44,570 nt of DNA from Chitinophaga pinensis (GTDB lineage Bacteria > Bacteroidota > Bacteroidia > Bacteroidales > GCA-2748055). Under the pieces are notes generated by a model that was not told the DNA's origin, made no database searches, and was given only the letters and a program-made list of their open reading frames with translations. The position numbers and the translations under genes are program-made. The stretch is taken from contig CAMAZH010000016.1 in NCBI GenBank assembly GCA_945863035.1, positions 1-44,570 on the forward strand. Direction: 5' to 3'. The stretch's first letter is position 1. The number at the start of each line of letters is the position of its first letter. Shown in pieces: positions 17,912 to 27,747 of this stretch.

Positions 17912-20389
17912 TTAAAAGCCTCCGGAACCGTCGTCCATTTTTATGTCAGAATCCTCCGACTTGCGGGTCTGGGCCTTAAAGTTATTGAGTTTATAGCTGA
18001 GTGTTAGGGTAACGACCTGATGCTCCCGTTCAAATTTCATGGTGTTGTTCAAACTCTGGCTATAGGTGCTGAATTCGTGTTTCATGGTACCAAAAATGTC
18101 CTGAACCGAAAGCGTAGCCGAAAGCTTCCTGTCGAGGAAATCCTGACGGTAAGCCAGGTTTGCAAAGAAGAAAGATCCCCTGTCGCCTTGAGCTGTTACT
18201 GAAGGACCATTGTACATTACATTTGCCTGGATTCTTGATTTTGCGGACAGGAAAAAGGAAGTGTTTAAACGTGTGTCCCAGTTATTTGACGTTCTGTTGA
18301 TGTCTTCACCATCAATTACTCCATCAAGCCAGTAGCGGTATACATTAACAGTGGCATTTACATTTAGCCACTTTTTTACTGCGAGGTTAAGCATGAACTC
18401 ACCCCCAAGAGAATTGTCGCTGTTGATGTTTTTGGAGGTCATAATCACCACATCGGGAAGCGTAGGATCCTGGTACATCATTCGTGTGATGAGGTTCTGT
18501 GTGTTTCTGTAGTACGATTCGAGCACAAAAAACGACTTCCCGAAATTTTTCTGATAGCTAAGCTCGATGGAGTTGACATATTCGGGTTGCAGATCAGGGT
18601 TCCCTTCTCTTAGGGTGTAGGAATTCATATAGGAGCGGAAAGGCTCCAAATCGCCTCCTCCAGGGCGGTTAATCCTTCTGCTGTATGAGGTAAGAACCTG
18701 TTGCTCGCCAGCAAATTGCCGGCTTATATGGAAACTAGGGAAAAAATCAATACGATTCAGGGTATATGGATCAACATCCTCCACTTTGCTGATGCTCCGG
18801 TTGGTGTACTCCCCTCGCAATCCCAGCATGTATTCGAATTTCCCGTATTTATCGGAATAAGTTGCATAAGCAGCCTGAATGTTCCGGTTGAAATAATTGC
18901 CGCTGCTGTAAAGAGGATTGTTTATCCAATTGTCGGTATCAGGATCAAAATCCTCAAAAATGTAATCTTCCGTTTCATCATCCAGACGCATCTGGTAGCC
19001 GGTTTCAAGCATTCCGTTTGAAGCAATTGGTCGTGTGTAATCAATTTTTGCCCGAAACTCTTTCTCGTTGCCAAGCTCGGTTTGCCTGACCCTGATGGCT
19101 GAATAAGGCAACATGAGTTGGTACAGTTCGTTTGTGGGATACTCGTTTTCCTCGTCGGTATCGTCGCTTTTCTCCCCCTGGTAAGAAAATGATGCTAACA
19201 GTTCGTGTCGGGGTTTATCGAACTTTTTAGAGTAGTTCAAATTGAGTGAGAAATAATCCCCTCCGCGCGATCCCAATCCCTCGGCAATATTAAAAGTGTC
19301 GTACGAGGCCGGGTTGGTGTATGAGTGCATATTGGTGCGCATTTCGGAACCGTTGCCTTGGTTCCCGATATCGGCGGAAAATGAAAGGGTTGTTTTTTCA
19401 TCAAGGTAAAAATCAACACCGGATTTAAAAACCAGGCCTTCTCGCATCATATTGCGACTGCCGTCAATCAAAACCAGAGTCGATAAGGGTTCGTTGGGAC
19501 TCATCTCCCTCAGGGAGTTAATTGAACCGAAGTGTTTTTTGTTCTGGTAATCCAATCCCCCGAAAACAGAATATTTTTTGGCTTTGTAACTCAGAAGAAA
19601 GTCACCCGAGTATTTCTCTCCGGTTCCCAAAGAGGTGTTGAAGATACCGGAAATCCCCTGAAGGGTATTCTTCTTCATTACGATATTAATAATGCCTGCC
19701 ATTCCATCAGGGTCGAACTTTGCTGAAGGATTGGTTATAATTTCAATATTCTGGATTGAAGTAGCAGGAATCTGCTGAAGTGCGTCGTTCCCCGACAAGG
19801 GTGAGGGACGCCCGTCAATAAGCACGGTAAAGTTACTGCTTCCTCGGAGGCTGACGTTTCCGTCAATATCAACGGTAACGGAAGGTGTATTTTGAAGAAC
19901 GTCAACCGCTGAGCCTCCTGCTGCATTTAAATCCTGGGAAACATTGATAACCTTCCGGTCGATTTTGTATTCGACGCGGTTCTGGGTGGCCACAACCTCT
20001 ATTTCCTCGAGGGATTGGACGGCAGGCTTAAGTTTGATAACACCAAGGTCAACGGCGAAATCCTTATCCGACAAAACAATTTCGTTCACCGACGATTTCT
20101 CATATCCCATGAAGTTCGCAATCAGGTAATAGTTGCCGAAGGGAATATTCTTGATCGAAAAGGATCCGTCGTGCGCCGAAATGGTTCCGGTCACGAGGGA
20201 GGAATCAGCCGCTCGGTATAAGGCCACACTGGTGAACTCCATGGGTTTGGAAATCCCGGAATCGAAAACCTTTCCTCTTATAGATGCTTCTTTGGGGATT
20301 TCCCCAATAGGAAATGCGGGTACCAAAGGTTGAGCAATAACTGGAACTACAAGTACAAGTAAAATTAATAGGACGAAAAAATATTTCAT
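17912..20389 (-). CDS. Outer-membrane beta-barrel receptor (OMP_b-brl_3 type)
   Basis: An 825-residue TonB-receptor-like protein. It has a signal peptide (residues 1-19), a carboxypeptidase-regulatory-like domain (about 35-120), a plug with VDVLQNTPSVTVDIDGNVSL, FTVLIDGRPSPL and a SAKFDPDGMAGIINI segment, then a long barrel with the YSRRINRP and LREGNPDLQPEYVNS blocks typical of the 'outer membrane beta-barrel family protein' group. This group is often found without a lipoprotein partner, as here. Ligand unknown. The next gene in the same direction, the other receptor, begins 95 bases later, so the two may be separately transcribed. Confidence 0.87.
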   Translation of the reverse strand: MKYFFVLLILLVLVVPVIAQPLVPAFPIGEIPKEASIRGKVFDSGISKPMEFTSVALYRAADSSLVTGTISAHDGSFSIKNIPFGNYYLIANFMGYEKSSVNEIVLSDKDFAVDLGVIKLKPAVQSLEEIEVVATQNRVEYKIDRKVINVSQDLNAAGGSAVDVLQNTPSVTVDIDGNVSLRGSSNFTVLIDGRPSPLSGNDALQQIPATSIQNIEIITNPSAKFDPDGMAGIINIVMKKNTLQGISGIFNTSLGTGEKYSGDFLLSYKAKKYSVFGGLDYQNKKHFGSINSLREMSPNEPLSTLVLIDGSRNMMREGLVFKSGVDFYLDEKTTLSFSADIGNQGNGSEMRTNMHSYTNPASYDTFNIAEGLGSRGGDYFSLNLNYSKKFDKPRHELLASFSYQGEKSDDTDEENEYPTNELYQLMLPYSAIRVRQTELGNEKEFRAKIDYTRPIASNGMLETGYQMRLDDETEDYIFEDFDPDTDNWINNPLYSSGNYFNRNIQAAYATYSDKYGKFEYMLGLRGEYTNRSISKVEDVDPYTLNRIDFFPSFHISRQFAGEQQVLTSYSRRINRPGGGDLEPFRSYMNSYTLREGNPDLQPEYVNSIELSYQKNFGKSFFVLESYYRNTQNLITRMMYQDPTLPDVVIMTSKNINSDNSLGGEFMLNLAVKKWLNVNATVNVYRYWLDGVIDGEDINRTSNNWDTRLNTSFFLSAKSRIQANVMYNGPSVTAQGDRGSFFFANLAYRQDFLDRKLSATLSVQDIFGTMKHEFSTYSQSLNNTMKFEREHQVVTLTLSYKLNNFKAQTRKSEDSDIKMDDGSGGF

Positions 20390-20679
20390 TTCAGTGTTGA
20401 ATTTTTAGTGACTACGAGTTTAGACAAATGCAGTCAGGGATATATTCAACACATTATGTTAAAAATTGTTTAAAAACAGAAAATATTGATGATCTGAAGG
20501 CCGACCTAAGGGTTTGATAAGGCAACCATCGGCGACAAAGCTTCGATGGCCGATGTATAGCAAATTTAAAAATCGCGTAACGATTGAGAAAATATATTCT
20601 TCACATCACCTTCTCACTGAGAAATTGAATACATTAGTTTTGACCTCTGAACTTTGCGCTTTGGATTTTTAATTATGGA
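20390..20679. other. Gap upstream of the beta-barrel receptor with alternative hairpins
   Basis: 290 bases without a gene. At 20526-20555 two overlapping hairpins are possible: CCATCG (20526-20531) with CGATGG (20544-20549), or CATCGGC (20527-20533) with GCCGATG (20549-20555). No clear terminator T tract is attached. Confidence 0.4.
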
Positions 20680-22179
20680 TTACTGCACCTGGCTTAGCGC
20701 ATCGATAAATGCTTCCACAGAAGCTGTTATGATATCTGTGGAGGCTGAAAATCCATAATACATTACCCCTTTGCTTTCGACCTGTACATGAACTTTACCC
20801 AGATCATCGCTGCCGCGGGTAATAGCCTGTATAAGAAATTCCTCGAGTTTGGCTTTTTTGGTTACAATCTGCCTCACAGCAGCAAACGCTGCGTCGATGG
20901 GGCCGTTTCCGGTAGCACTGGCAGTATGCTTCTCTCCCAGGATGTTCAGGGTCACGGTAGCCATTGGCACAGTGCCTTTTCCCGACAAAACCTGAAGCGC
21001 AAGCAGGGAAATGGGCAACTCCTCGGCTTTGACTTCTTTACCGGCAAGGATTTTCAAATCGTCATCGGTGATGTCTTTTTTACTATCGGCGAGAGTAATA
21101 AACTGTTCATAAATGTGTTCAAGTTTTTCTTTGCTGAATTTGTAGCCAATACGCTCAAGCCTGTGCTTCAAGGCTGCGCGGCCGCTTCGGGCAGTAAGAA
21201 TGATCCCGGATTCGTTTACACCAACTGTTTTGGGGTCGATGATCTCGTAATTCTCGCGATTTTTGAGGACCCCGTCTTGATGAATACCCGACGAATGCGC
21301 AAATGCATTTCTCCCAACGATGGCTTTGTTAGGCTGAACCGGCATGCGCATAAGGGTGGAAATCAGCCTGCTGGTGCGGTAAATTCTTTTTGTATTAATC
21401 TCGGTATACAAACCCAGGTGCTTGCGACTCTTGAGAATCATTACCACTTCCTCGAGGGAGGTGTTTCCGGCTCTCTCACCTATACCATTTATGGTTACTT
21501 CAACTTGTCTGGCACCGTTTATAACTCCGGAGATGGTATTGGCAGTGGCCATCCCCAGATCGTTATGACAATGGGTGGCGATAATCACATCGTCGATCCC
21601 TTCAACATTATCTTTAAGATATTTGATCTTCTTTCCAAATTCTTCGGGGAGGGTGTAACCGGTTGTGTCGGGAATATTAATAACGGTGGCTCCAGCCCTG
21701 ATTACTTCCTGCACCACCGTTGCAAGGAATTTGTTATCCGTCCGACCTGCGTCTTCGGCATAGAACTCAACATCGTCGACAAAATTCCTGGCGTATTTAA
21801 CCGCTTCAACTGCACGCTCGATTATCCCTTCAGGAGTACTCATCAGCTTATGATAAATATGATAGTAAGAAGTTCCTATCCCTGTGTGTATCCTGCCCCT
21901 TTTGGCATATTTAAGGGCTTCAGCCGCAACCTCGATATCTTTCTTAACAGCGCGGGTAAGGGCACAGATAATTGGATTTGTAACTGCTTTGGATATTTCC
22001 ACAACGGAATTAAAATCCCCTGGACTCGAAATCGGAAATCCAGCTTCAATGATGTCCACCCCCAATGCTTCAAGCGCTTTTGCAACTTCGATCTTTTCAA
22101 CCGTATTAAGCTGACATCCGGGAACCTGTTCGCCATCCCTAAGGGTGGTATCAAAAACATATACTCTGTCTTTTGCCAT
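20680..22179 (-). CDS. leuA: 2-isopropylmalate synthase
   Basis: Condenses acetyl-CoA and 2-oxoisovalerate, the committed step of leucine biosynthesis. The 499-residue protein has [12 protein letters not shown] from residue 10, the metal and catalytic block HCHNDLG at 203-209, and a C-terminal LeuA regulatory domain (about 360-499). Length and regulatory domain favour isopropylmalate synthase over homocitrate synthase; citramalate synthase cannot be fully excluded. leuB, leuC and leuD are not in the window. The product's precursor, 2-oxoisovalerate, is also a substrate of the oxoacid dehydrogenase encoded just upstream. Confidence 0.93.
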   Translation of the reverse strand: MAKDRVYVFDTTLRDGEQVPGCQLNTVEKIEVAKALEALGVDIIEAGFPISSPGDFNSVVEISKAVTNPIICALTRAVKKDIEVAAEALKYAKRGRIHTGIGTSYYHIYHKLMSTPEGIIERAVEAVKYARNFVDDVEFYAEDAGRTDNKFLATVVQEVIRAGATVINIPDTTGYTLPEEFGKKIKYLKDNVEGIDDVIIATHCHNDLGMATANTISGVINGARQVEVTINGIGERAGNTSLEEVVMILKSRKHLGLYTEINTKRIYRTSRLISTLMRMPVQPNKAIVGRNAFAHSSGIHQDGVLKNRENYEIIDPKTVGVNESGIILTARSGRAALKHRLERIGYKFSKEKLEHIYEQFITLADSKKDITDDDLKILAGKEVKAEELPISLLALQVLSGKGTVPMATVTLNILGEKHTASATGNGPIDAAFAAVRQIVTKKAKLEEFLIQAITRGSDDLGKVHVQVESKGVMYYGFSASTDIITASVEAFIDALSQVQ

Positions 22180-22539
22180 TTCGATTAATATTTATTTAAA
22201 AAGGGTGATAGTTTTCACAAAGAATTATCTCACTAAATTAAATCCTAATGCAAAACAAGTAATAATTATTATATAATGACACATGATTCACTGATTATTT
22301 ATTGACGAAATAGAGGTTTACTTACATATCGTAAGTTATTGCATCAATTTAGATAGGATATGTTACGATTTGATAGTTTGAGGGGTTATTGACCATAAAA
22401 CAAATCGCTTGAAAAGAACGGTTTTTGTTTTGTGAAATTAATTCAGGGATTATTTATTTTATTTCAGCGGCTCAAAACCAAGTAAAAATCACATCTTATT
22501 TAAGTTCTTCCAACAAGGAATTGCAATGGTAATTGTAAA
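22180..22539. other. AT-rich leuA upstream region
   Basis: About 360 AT-rich bases between leuA and the flavodoxin terminator. An inverted repeat ACTTAC-N5-GTAAGT lies at 22320-22336. No leucine-rich leader peptide or clear promoter match was found. Confidence 0.4.
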
Positions 22540-22569
22540 GAAAAAAAAAGAGTCTGCCAGCAGACTCTT
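22540..22569 (-). terminator. Rho-independent terminator of the E2-E1-flavodoxin operon
   Basis: On the minus strand a perfect 9-bp stem (22569-22561 with 22556-22548), 4-base loop CTGG and a run of eight T residues. It lies 44 bases after the flavodoxin stop. Confidence 0.93.
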
Positions 22570-22612
22570 AATAATCAAAACAATCCCTAACAAATCAGCC
22601 GGAGCAGCTCTG

Positions 22613-23119
22613 CTAATCAAACTCCTTGCGAAGTTGCTCAACCCAGGCAGCAACTCTCTCCTTGTTTTTTGTGCCCTGGTTCTCATAATCGATTGCCAAA
22701 CCAGCGAATTGGTTTCCCCTTTGCGCCTGTGAAGACTCGAAACGGTATCCTTCAGTTGAAGTGTATCCAACTACCGTACCGCCGCATTCCTCGATGATTG
22801 TAGCCATAATGCCCACGCCATCGATAAAGTTCTCCCCATAGTTGACCTGATCGCCCAGGCCAAAAATAGCGATTTTCTTGCCCTTAAGATCGAGGTCTTC
22901 AAGATCGGGCCTGAACTCATCCCAGTAATTTGGCAATTCGCCGTCGAACCAGGTTGGCACCCCGAGAATCAGGTTGTCGAAGGAGACGAATACCTCAGGG
23001 GTAATGTCTTCTGCATTAAGCATATCAACATTTTCAGACGAAAAGGCATCCTTGATTTTCTCCGCTATCTTTGACGTTTTAACAGTATTAAAACTATAAA
23101 TAATTCCTATTTTCTTCAT
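22613..23119 (-). CDS. fldA: Flavodoxin
   Basis: A 168-residue long-chain-type flavodoxin, a soluble FMN electron carrier. The FMN phosphate loop SFNTVKTSKIA is at 9-19, the first isoalloxazine loop is the VPTWFDGELPNYW region (about 59-71), and the second contains GLGDQVNYGENF (about 92-103). It begins 12 bases after the E1 gene ends, with a terminator behind it, so it is the third gene of the E2-E1-fldA transcript. That context is unusual because oxoacid dehydrogenase complexes pass electrons to NAD+ through E3, not to flavodoxin. Confidence 0.94.
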   Translation of the reverse strand: MKKIGIIYSFNTVKTSKIAEKIKDAFSSENVDMLNAEDITPEVFVSFDNLILGVPTWFDGELPNYWDEFRPDLEDLDLKGKKIAIFGLGDQVNYGENFIDGVGIMATIIEECGGTVVGYTSTEGYRFESSQAQRGNQFAGLAIDYENQGTKNKERVAAWVEQLRKEFD

Positions 23120-23131
23120 GGTTGAATTCGG

Positions 23132-25174
23132 TTAATAGTTGATCAATTCGATTGCTGCGGCAACAATCCTGTCGGTGTTCGGAAGAATTGCTTTTTCCAG
23201 GATTCTGTTAAAGCCAACAGGAGTGTAGGGTGAGCCAACCCTTTTTACAGGAGCGTCGAGGTATTCAAAAGCCTTTTCGGTTATTAGTGCGGCGATTTCG
23301 CCCCCGAATCCCCCGAAAACCTTATCTTCATGCACTACAAGAACCTTTCCGGTTTTTTTGGCTGTGGCGAGTATGGCTTCTTCATCCAAAGGACTGAGGG
23401 ATCGAAGATCGACCACTTCGATGCTTATGCCTTTCTCCTTCTCAAGCTTTTCAGCAGCTTCGACACACATATGCGTGGTGTTTCCATAAGTAATCATGCT
23501 CAGGTCGGATCCTGCCTTTCTTACTTTTGCCTTACCAAAGGGAACTTCAAAATCATCAGGAATTGGAGCTGCTGCTTTTGGGCTGTTGTAAAGCGCTTTG
23601 GGCTCAAGAAACAAGGTAACTCCTTTGGAACGCATAGAGGTTCGCAGCAGTCCTGCCGCATCATCTGCATAGGAGGGATACACGACCCGGATCCCGGGGA
23701 AGGTGGTTAGGGTGCCCTCGATGGTTTGGGAATGGTAAAGCCCTCCCCCGATATACCCGCCTGAAGCAAGTCGGACAGTGATATTTGGCGAGAACTGCCC
23801 ATTCGAACGCCAGTAATCGTGAGAAGTGTCGACAAGCTGCTCCATTGCAGGCCAGAAATAATCGGCAAATTCAGCTCCCTCGACAACAATGCGTATTTTT
23901 TGGCTAAATCGTGACATCCCGTTGGCGGTTCCAAGGATAAAGTCCTCAGCGATGGGCGCATTAAAAACCCTCTCAGGTCCGAACTCCTGCTGAAGTCCCT
24001 TGCTCACGTTAAAAATTCCGCCCTTTTCTTTATTGGCCATATCCTGTCCCCAGATAAATGTGTCGGGGTTGTGCCTGAATTCGGCTTTCAGTGTTTCATT
24101 TAGGCCTTCAATGAGTTTTTTGGGTTCACCCTGATAATTGTGCAGCCCGTCGGGATACTTTTCGGAAACATAGGCTTCCGGAATAACAAAATCATAAATC
24201 GAATTTGGATCCGGATCCGGGGCTGCCATTCCGTGTTTGTGGGCTTCCTTTACAATTTCCTTGGTCTGACTTTCGATTTCAAGCAATTCCTCTTCGGTAA
24301 ACCTTTTATACCGAATAAGCAATCTGCGATACTTGGCAAGGGGATCGTATGCAAGAACATAATTCATCTCGTAATCATCGCGATAAAGCTCATGACGGTC
24401 GGAATTGGAATGCGAGTGTATCCTCACGCAGTTTGCATGCACAATAGCAGGTGTGCCGTTTTTTTCTATGTATTCTCTGGCTTCAGCCATGGTATTCATA
24501 GAGTCGAAAACGTCTTTTCCGTTACAGTGAAAAATCTTCAGGTTTTTAAACCCGGAAAAATTATTAGCTACTTTACGGTTTGCTGTCTGATCTTTTTTGG
24601 GGACTGATATGCCATAGCCGTTATCCTGAAACACAAACAATACAGGTAGTTTCTCGTTGGAAGCGCCGTTAATAGCCTCGTAAACATAGCCTTCGGAAAC
24701 GGACGATTCGCCCTGAGAGGTAATAACAACCCCTTTTACCCCATATCTTTTGAAAGCCCTGGCTGTTCCAACGCCTTGCAGTGGATGATTGCCTGTGCAG
24801 GATGATGAATTATGGATGTTCCATTCAGGTTTGGCGAAGTGGTTCGACATGTGCCTCCCTCCGCCTGCCACATCTGTGGCTTTTGATATGCCGTTCAAAA
24901 CAATTTCATTTGCTGTAAGGCCAGCAGAAAGGGTTGTAAGCATATCCCTGTAATAGGGAAATAAATGATCTGTTTCTTTGTCGAAAGTTTGACCTATAGC
25001 CAGCTGAATCCCGTCGTGCCCGGCATAAGGAGCATGGTACGACCAACCAATAGCCTGCTTGAGGTAATTTGGAGCCCTGTCATCGAGTGCTCGCCCGAGG
25101 GTCATCAGGCCATACCATTTTTTAAGTATTTCTTTATCCGTTGTTTTAATATGGTATCTTCTTTCCTTAATCAT
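23132..25174 (-). CDS. 2-oxoacid dehydrogenase E1, alpha and beta fused (branched-chain type)
   Basis: Thiamine-diphosphate-dependent decarboxylase component of a 2-oxoacid dehydrogenase complex. Residues 1-335 are the alpha part, with the cofactor motif beginning at Gly155-Glu156 and ending in the Asn-Gly of QDNGYG (185-186). Residues 355-680 are the beta part, containing the NAPIAED, PAMEQL and GGGLYHSQ blocks. The 680-residue fusion is a known arrangement in Bacteroidota and usually annotated as 2-oxoisovalerate dehydrogenase; pyruvate or acetoin use cannot be excluded. It follows E2 by 27 bases. Confidence 0.9.
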   Translation of the reverse strand: MIKERRYHIKTTDKEILKKWYGLMTLGRALDDRAPNYLKQAIGWSYHAPYAGHDGIQLAIGQTFDKETDHLFPYYRDMLTTLSAGLTANEIVLNGISKATDVAGGGRHMSNHFAKPEWNIHNSSSCTGNHPLQGVGTARAFKRYGVKGVVITSQGESSVSEGYVYEAINGASNEKLPVLFVFQDNGYGISVPKKDQTANRKVANNFSGFKNLKIFHCNGKDVFDSMNTMAEAREYIEKNGTPAIVHANCVRIHSHSNSDRHELYRDDYEMNYVLAYDPLAKYRRLLIRYKRFTEEELLEIESQTKEIVKEAHKHGMAAPDPDPNSIYDFVIPEAYVSEKYPDGLHNYQGEPKKLIEGLNETLKAEFRHNPDTFIWGQDMANKEKGGIFNVSKGLQQEFGPERVFNAPIAEDFILGTANGMSRFSQKIRIVVEGAEFADYFWPAMEQLVDTSHDYWRSNGQFSPNITVRLASGGYIGGGLYHSQTIEGTLTTFPGIRVVYPSYADDAAGLLRTSMRSKGVTLFLEPKALYNSPKAAAPIPDDFEVPFGKAKVRKAGSDLSMITYGNTTHMCVEAAEKLEKEKGISIEVVDLRSLSPLDEEAILATAKKTGKVLVVHEDKVFGGFGGEIAALITEKAFEYLDAPVKRVGSPYTPVGFNRILEKAILPNTDRIVAAAIELINY

Positions 25175-25201
25175 GTCAAATAATATTTATTTTTTATTTA
25201 A

Positions 25202-26527
25202 TCAAATGGTTCGGTTGGTATCAAATGCCTCTATATAGTCTGCTACTTTTCGCAAATACATTCCGCCGAGTGAGCCATCGATAATCCTATGGTCGTATGT
25301 GAGCGAGAGGAACATTTTATGACGAATAGCGATTACATCTCCCTGAAGTGTTTCCAGTACTGCAGGCTTTTTCTCGATGCTTCCGATGGCGATAATGGCA
25401 ACTTGTGGTTGGTTGATTATCGGTGTTCCAATACTGTTTTTAAAAGAACCGAAATTGGTAATGGTAAAGGTGCCATCCTGAATCTCCTCAGGTTTAAGCT
25501 TATTGCTCCGGGCTGCATTTGCAAGTCGGTTCAATTCCTTAGTTAGACCTGCAAGATTCAGAAAATCAGCGTTCTTGATCACGGGAACAATAAGATTGTA
25601 ATTTGGTAATGCCACTGCTATTCCCAAATTGATGCGCTTTTTGATAATTATTTTATCTCCATCAACCGAAGCGTTAATCATGGGGAAATCCTTAAGTGCT
25701 TTGATAATAGCTTCCAGAAAAATTGGGAGAAAAGTTATTTTATCGCCTTCCCTTTTCTCAAATTCATCTTTAACCCTGTTTCTCCAATTCACAACATTGG
25801 TAACATCCGCTTCAAGCATATTGGTAACGTGGGCAGATACCTGCTGGGATTTGATCATGTGTTCGGCAATGATCTTGCGCATTCTGTCCATCTGAACGAT
25901 TTCATCCCCACCACTGACCGATACGGGCACGGGTGATGATGGTTTCTCTGTTGAGGCTTCGCTTTTCTGAACCGGCGGGGATACGCTGGCGGCTGTTTGC
26001 GCAGCTGGTTTTTGGATTTTGCTGTTTTCAAGGAAGGCAATAATGTCCTGTTTCTGAACCCTACCCTCTCTACCGCTTCCGGGAATGGTATCAAGCACAG
26101 ACTGTGAGATATGCTCCTCATTGGCGATTTTTCGAACCAAGGGGGAGTAAAACCTGCCGGACGAAGATGAAACAGTTTCACTCACCGCAATTTCCTGCTT
26201 CAGCTGGGTGGTTGGCTGGTAAGGGGCTGAAACCACATCAACTGCTTTTTCTGTCTTTTCATTACTGCTCTCCGGGACCGTATTGGAATCCAGATCAATA
26301 ACAGCAATAACCGAACCTACAGGAACAACCTCGTCCTGTTGGTATAACAATTTTGTCACAACACCTTCAACCGGGCTTGGAATTTCGGAATCGACTTTAT
26401 CGGTTGCGATCTCAAGCAACACGTCATCTTCGATAACTTTGTCACCGACTTTAACAAACCATTTGGTTATTGTTGCTTCTTCGATACTCTCTCCCATTTT
26501 GGGCATTATGACTTCATACTGTGCCAT
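25202..26527 (-). CDS. 2-oxoacid dehydrogenase E2, dihydrolipoamide acyltransferase
   Basis: Core acyltransferase of the same complex. It has one N-terminal lipoyl domain with the modified Lys44 in ATDKVD, an E1/E3-binding domain (about 125-170, ending GREGRVQKQDIIAFLE), a proline/serine-rich linker, and a C-terminal catalytic domain with His413 and Asp417 in the HRIIDG motif. 441 residues is normal. It is the first gene of the operon, behind a promoter at 26549-26579. No E3 (lipoamide dehydrogenase) gene is adjacent. Confidence 0.94.
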   Translation of the reverse strand: MAQYEVIMPKMGESIEEATITKWFVKVGDKVIEDDVLLEIATDKVDSEIPSPVEGVVTKLLYQQDEVVPVGSVIAVIDLDSNTVPESSNEKTEKAVDVVSAPYQPTTQLKQEIAVSETVSSSSGRFYSPLVRKIANEEHISQSVLDTIPGSGREGRVQKQDIIAFLENSKIQKPAAQTAASVSPPVQKSEASTEKPSSPVPVSVSGGDEIVQMDRMRKIIAEHMIKSQQVSAHVTNMLEADVTNVVNWRNRVKDEFEKREGDKITFLPIFLEAIIKALKDFPMINASVDGDKIIIKKRINLGIAVALPNYNLIVPVIKNADFLNLAGLTKELNRLANAARSNKLKPEEIQDGTFTITNFGSFKNSIGTPIINQPQVAIIAIGSIEKKPAVLETLQGDVIAIRHKMFLSLTYDHRIIDGSLGGMYLRKVADYIEAFDTNRTI

Positions 26528-26548
26528 ACTTGAATTAATTTAGGGATG

Positions 26549-26579
26549 CAAAAATAGTAAAAAATGAGTTTTATTTAAA
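26549..26579 (-). promoter_or_regulatory. Promoter of the E2-E1-flavodoxin operon
   Basis: Minus strand TTTA (26579-26576), 19 bases, TATTTTTG (26556-26549). The -7 box is exact and the -33 box has one mismatch to TTTG. It lies 21 bases before the E2 start. Confidence 0.7.
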
Positions 26580-26693
26580 CTAATTCTAAATAAAAATTAC
26601 CGTTCTAGGTATTTTGGAGTCAGAATTAAAAATATACGGTGCAATAACAAAATATCTCCAGAATTGTTTAAAATGGTAATGATTTCAGGGCTA

Positions 26694-27647
26694 CTAGTCG
26701 CCTTCCTCGGGAAGGAACTCAACAGAATAAACCAAAGGTTTACAACAGGGTGTTCTTTCAAATATAGAAGCTCCAGATCCCTGGCTGATTCGAACAACAC
26801 TAATATCAGGATATCTTGCAGCTAGCAGCAGTGCCAGCAGTGTGAGGGTTTTAGGTCCAATTGGGGCCACAATGACATTGTATCTGGATCTGAGGGAAAG
26901 ACAAAGATCTGTAAGAATTTCATTCGTTCTGTCGAGGTTGTCAAGTGGGAAGCTGAACAGGTTCCGTACTCCGGTTTGCTCGATAATTTCCTGGTTGTTT
27001 TGAAAAACCCTCTCCACATACTTTATATCATTTGAGGGATCGGCATAGAGTAGGGTTGTTAATTCCGGTTTTATATTTTTGAGTAGGAATTCAGACCGTG
27101 AATAATCCAGTCCAAGTCCGATGATTAATGCAGTTGGCTTGTTTGAATCGGCTGGTTTTCCTGAAGGGAATGAAATAAGCTTATTGAATCTCACAGGGCC
27201 CGCTTTTTTTGGCTCGTTGTATATTGCAGGTGTATAGGAAAAATGAACAGTAAGTTTCTTACGCAAGGTTTCATCCCTGATCAGAAAATTCAGAATCCCT
27301 GAATACCAAACTTTTGTCATACTTGAGTAATCAACCAGAATAAAAAGCTCTTCTTTTTCTGATCCTTGCGATAATTGGGAGAATATCGGGCTCATTTCAA
27401 CACTTTGCTCCCCCGAAAACGTCATGAAATCGAAACCTTTCCCGATAAGCAGCACATCATTATTTCTGCGTTGCGATTCTTTTGATTTTTCCTCAAAAGC
27501 AAGAGCAAGCTTTACATCCGCTTTGATACTGAAATCGACAGCAAGATAGACGCTTCGCAGTTCATAACCGGCGGCTAGTATAAAAAGGTCATAATCGGTT
27601 CGGTTCAGATTTTCGTGAGAAATCTGCATTGCGCTGTGAAATTCCAT
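26694..27647 (-). CDS. Unrecognised 317-residue protein with two Rossmann-like halves
   Basis: I do not recognise this family. It has no signal peptide or membrane segment and looks cytoplasmic. The N-terminal half contains LFILAAGYELRS (about 20-31) and a strand-helix ELFILVDYSSMTKVWYSGIL (about 99-118), followed by YTPAIYNEP. The C-terminal half opens with ALIIGLGLDYSRSE and later has YNVIVAPIGPKTLTLLALLLAAR, both strand-loop-helix patterns typical of nucleotide-binding folds. A CC pair lies near the end (TPCCKP). It is followed 100 bases later, in the same direction of reading, by the region upstream of no other gene on its left; on its right the serine hydrolase gene ends 100 bases away and may be co-transcribed. 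Confidence 0.7.
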   Translation of the reverse strand: MEFHSAMQISHENLNRTDYDLFILAAGYELRSVYLAVDFSIKADVKLALAFEEKSKESQRRNNDVLLIGKGFDFMTFSGEQSVEMSPIFSQLSQGSEKEELFILVDYSSMTKVWYSGILNFLIRDETLRKKLTVHFSYTPAIYNEPKKAGPVRFNKLISFPSGKPADSNKPTALIIGLGLDYSRSEFLLKNIKPELTTLLYADPSNDIKYVERVFQNNQEIIEQTGVRNLFSFPLDNLDRTNEILTDLCLSLRSRYNVIVAPIGPKTLTLLALLLAARYPDISVVRISQGSGASIFERTPCCKPLVYSVEFLPEEGD

Positions 27648-27747
27648 TAAAAAAAGGTTCTCTTCTTACAAGTTCTAAATGTACCATTAAATTCTGAGGA
27701 GGCAAATGAAAAAGTGTCTTAAAACATAAGAGCAAAATTGATCGGCC

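Noticed and set aside
20788-22188. A 466-codon open frame antisense to leuA
   Set aside because: It mirrors leuA exactly, has no family features, and is a by-product of leuA codon usage.
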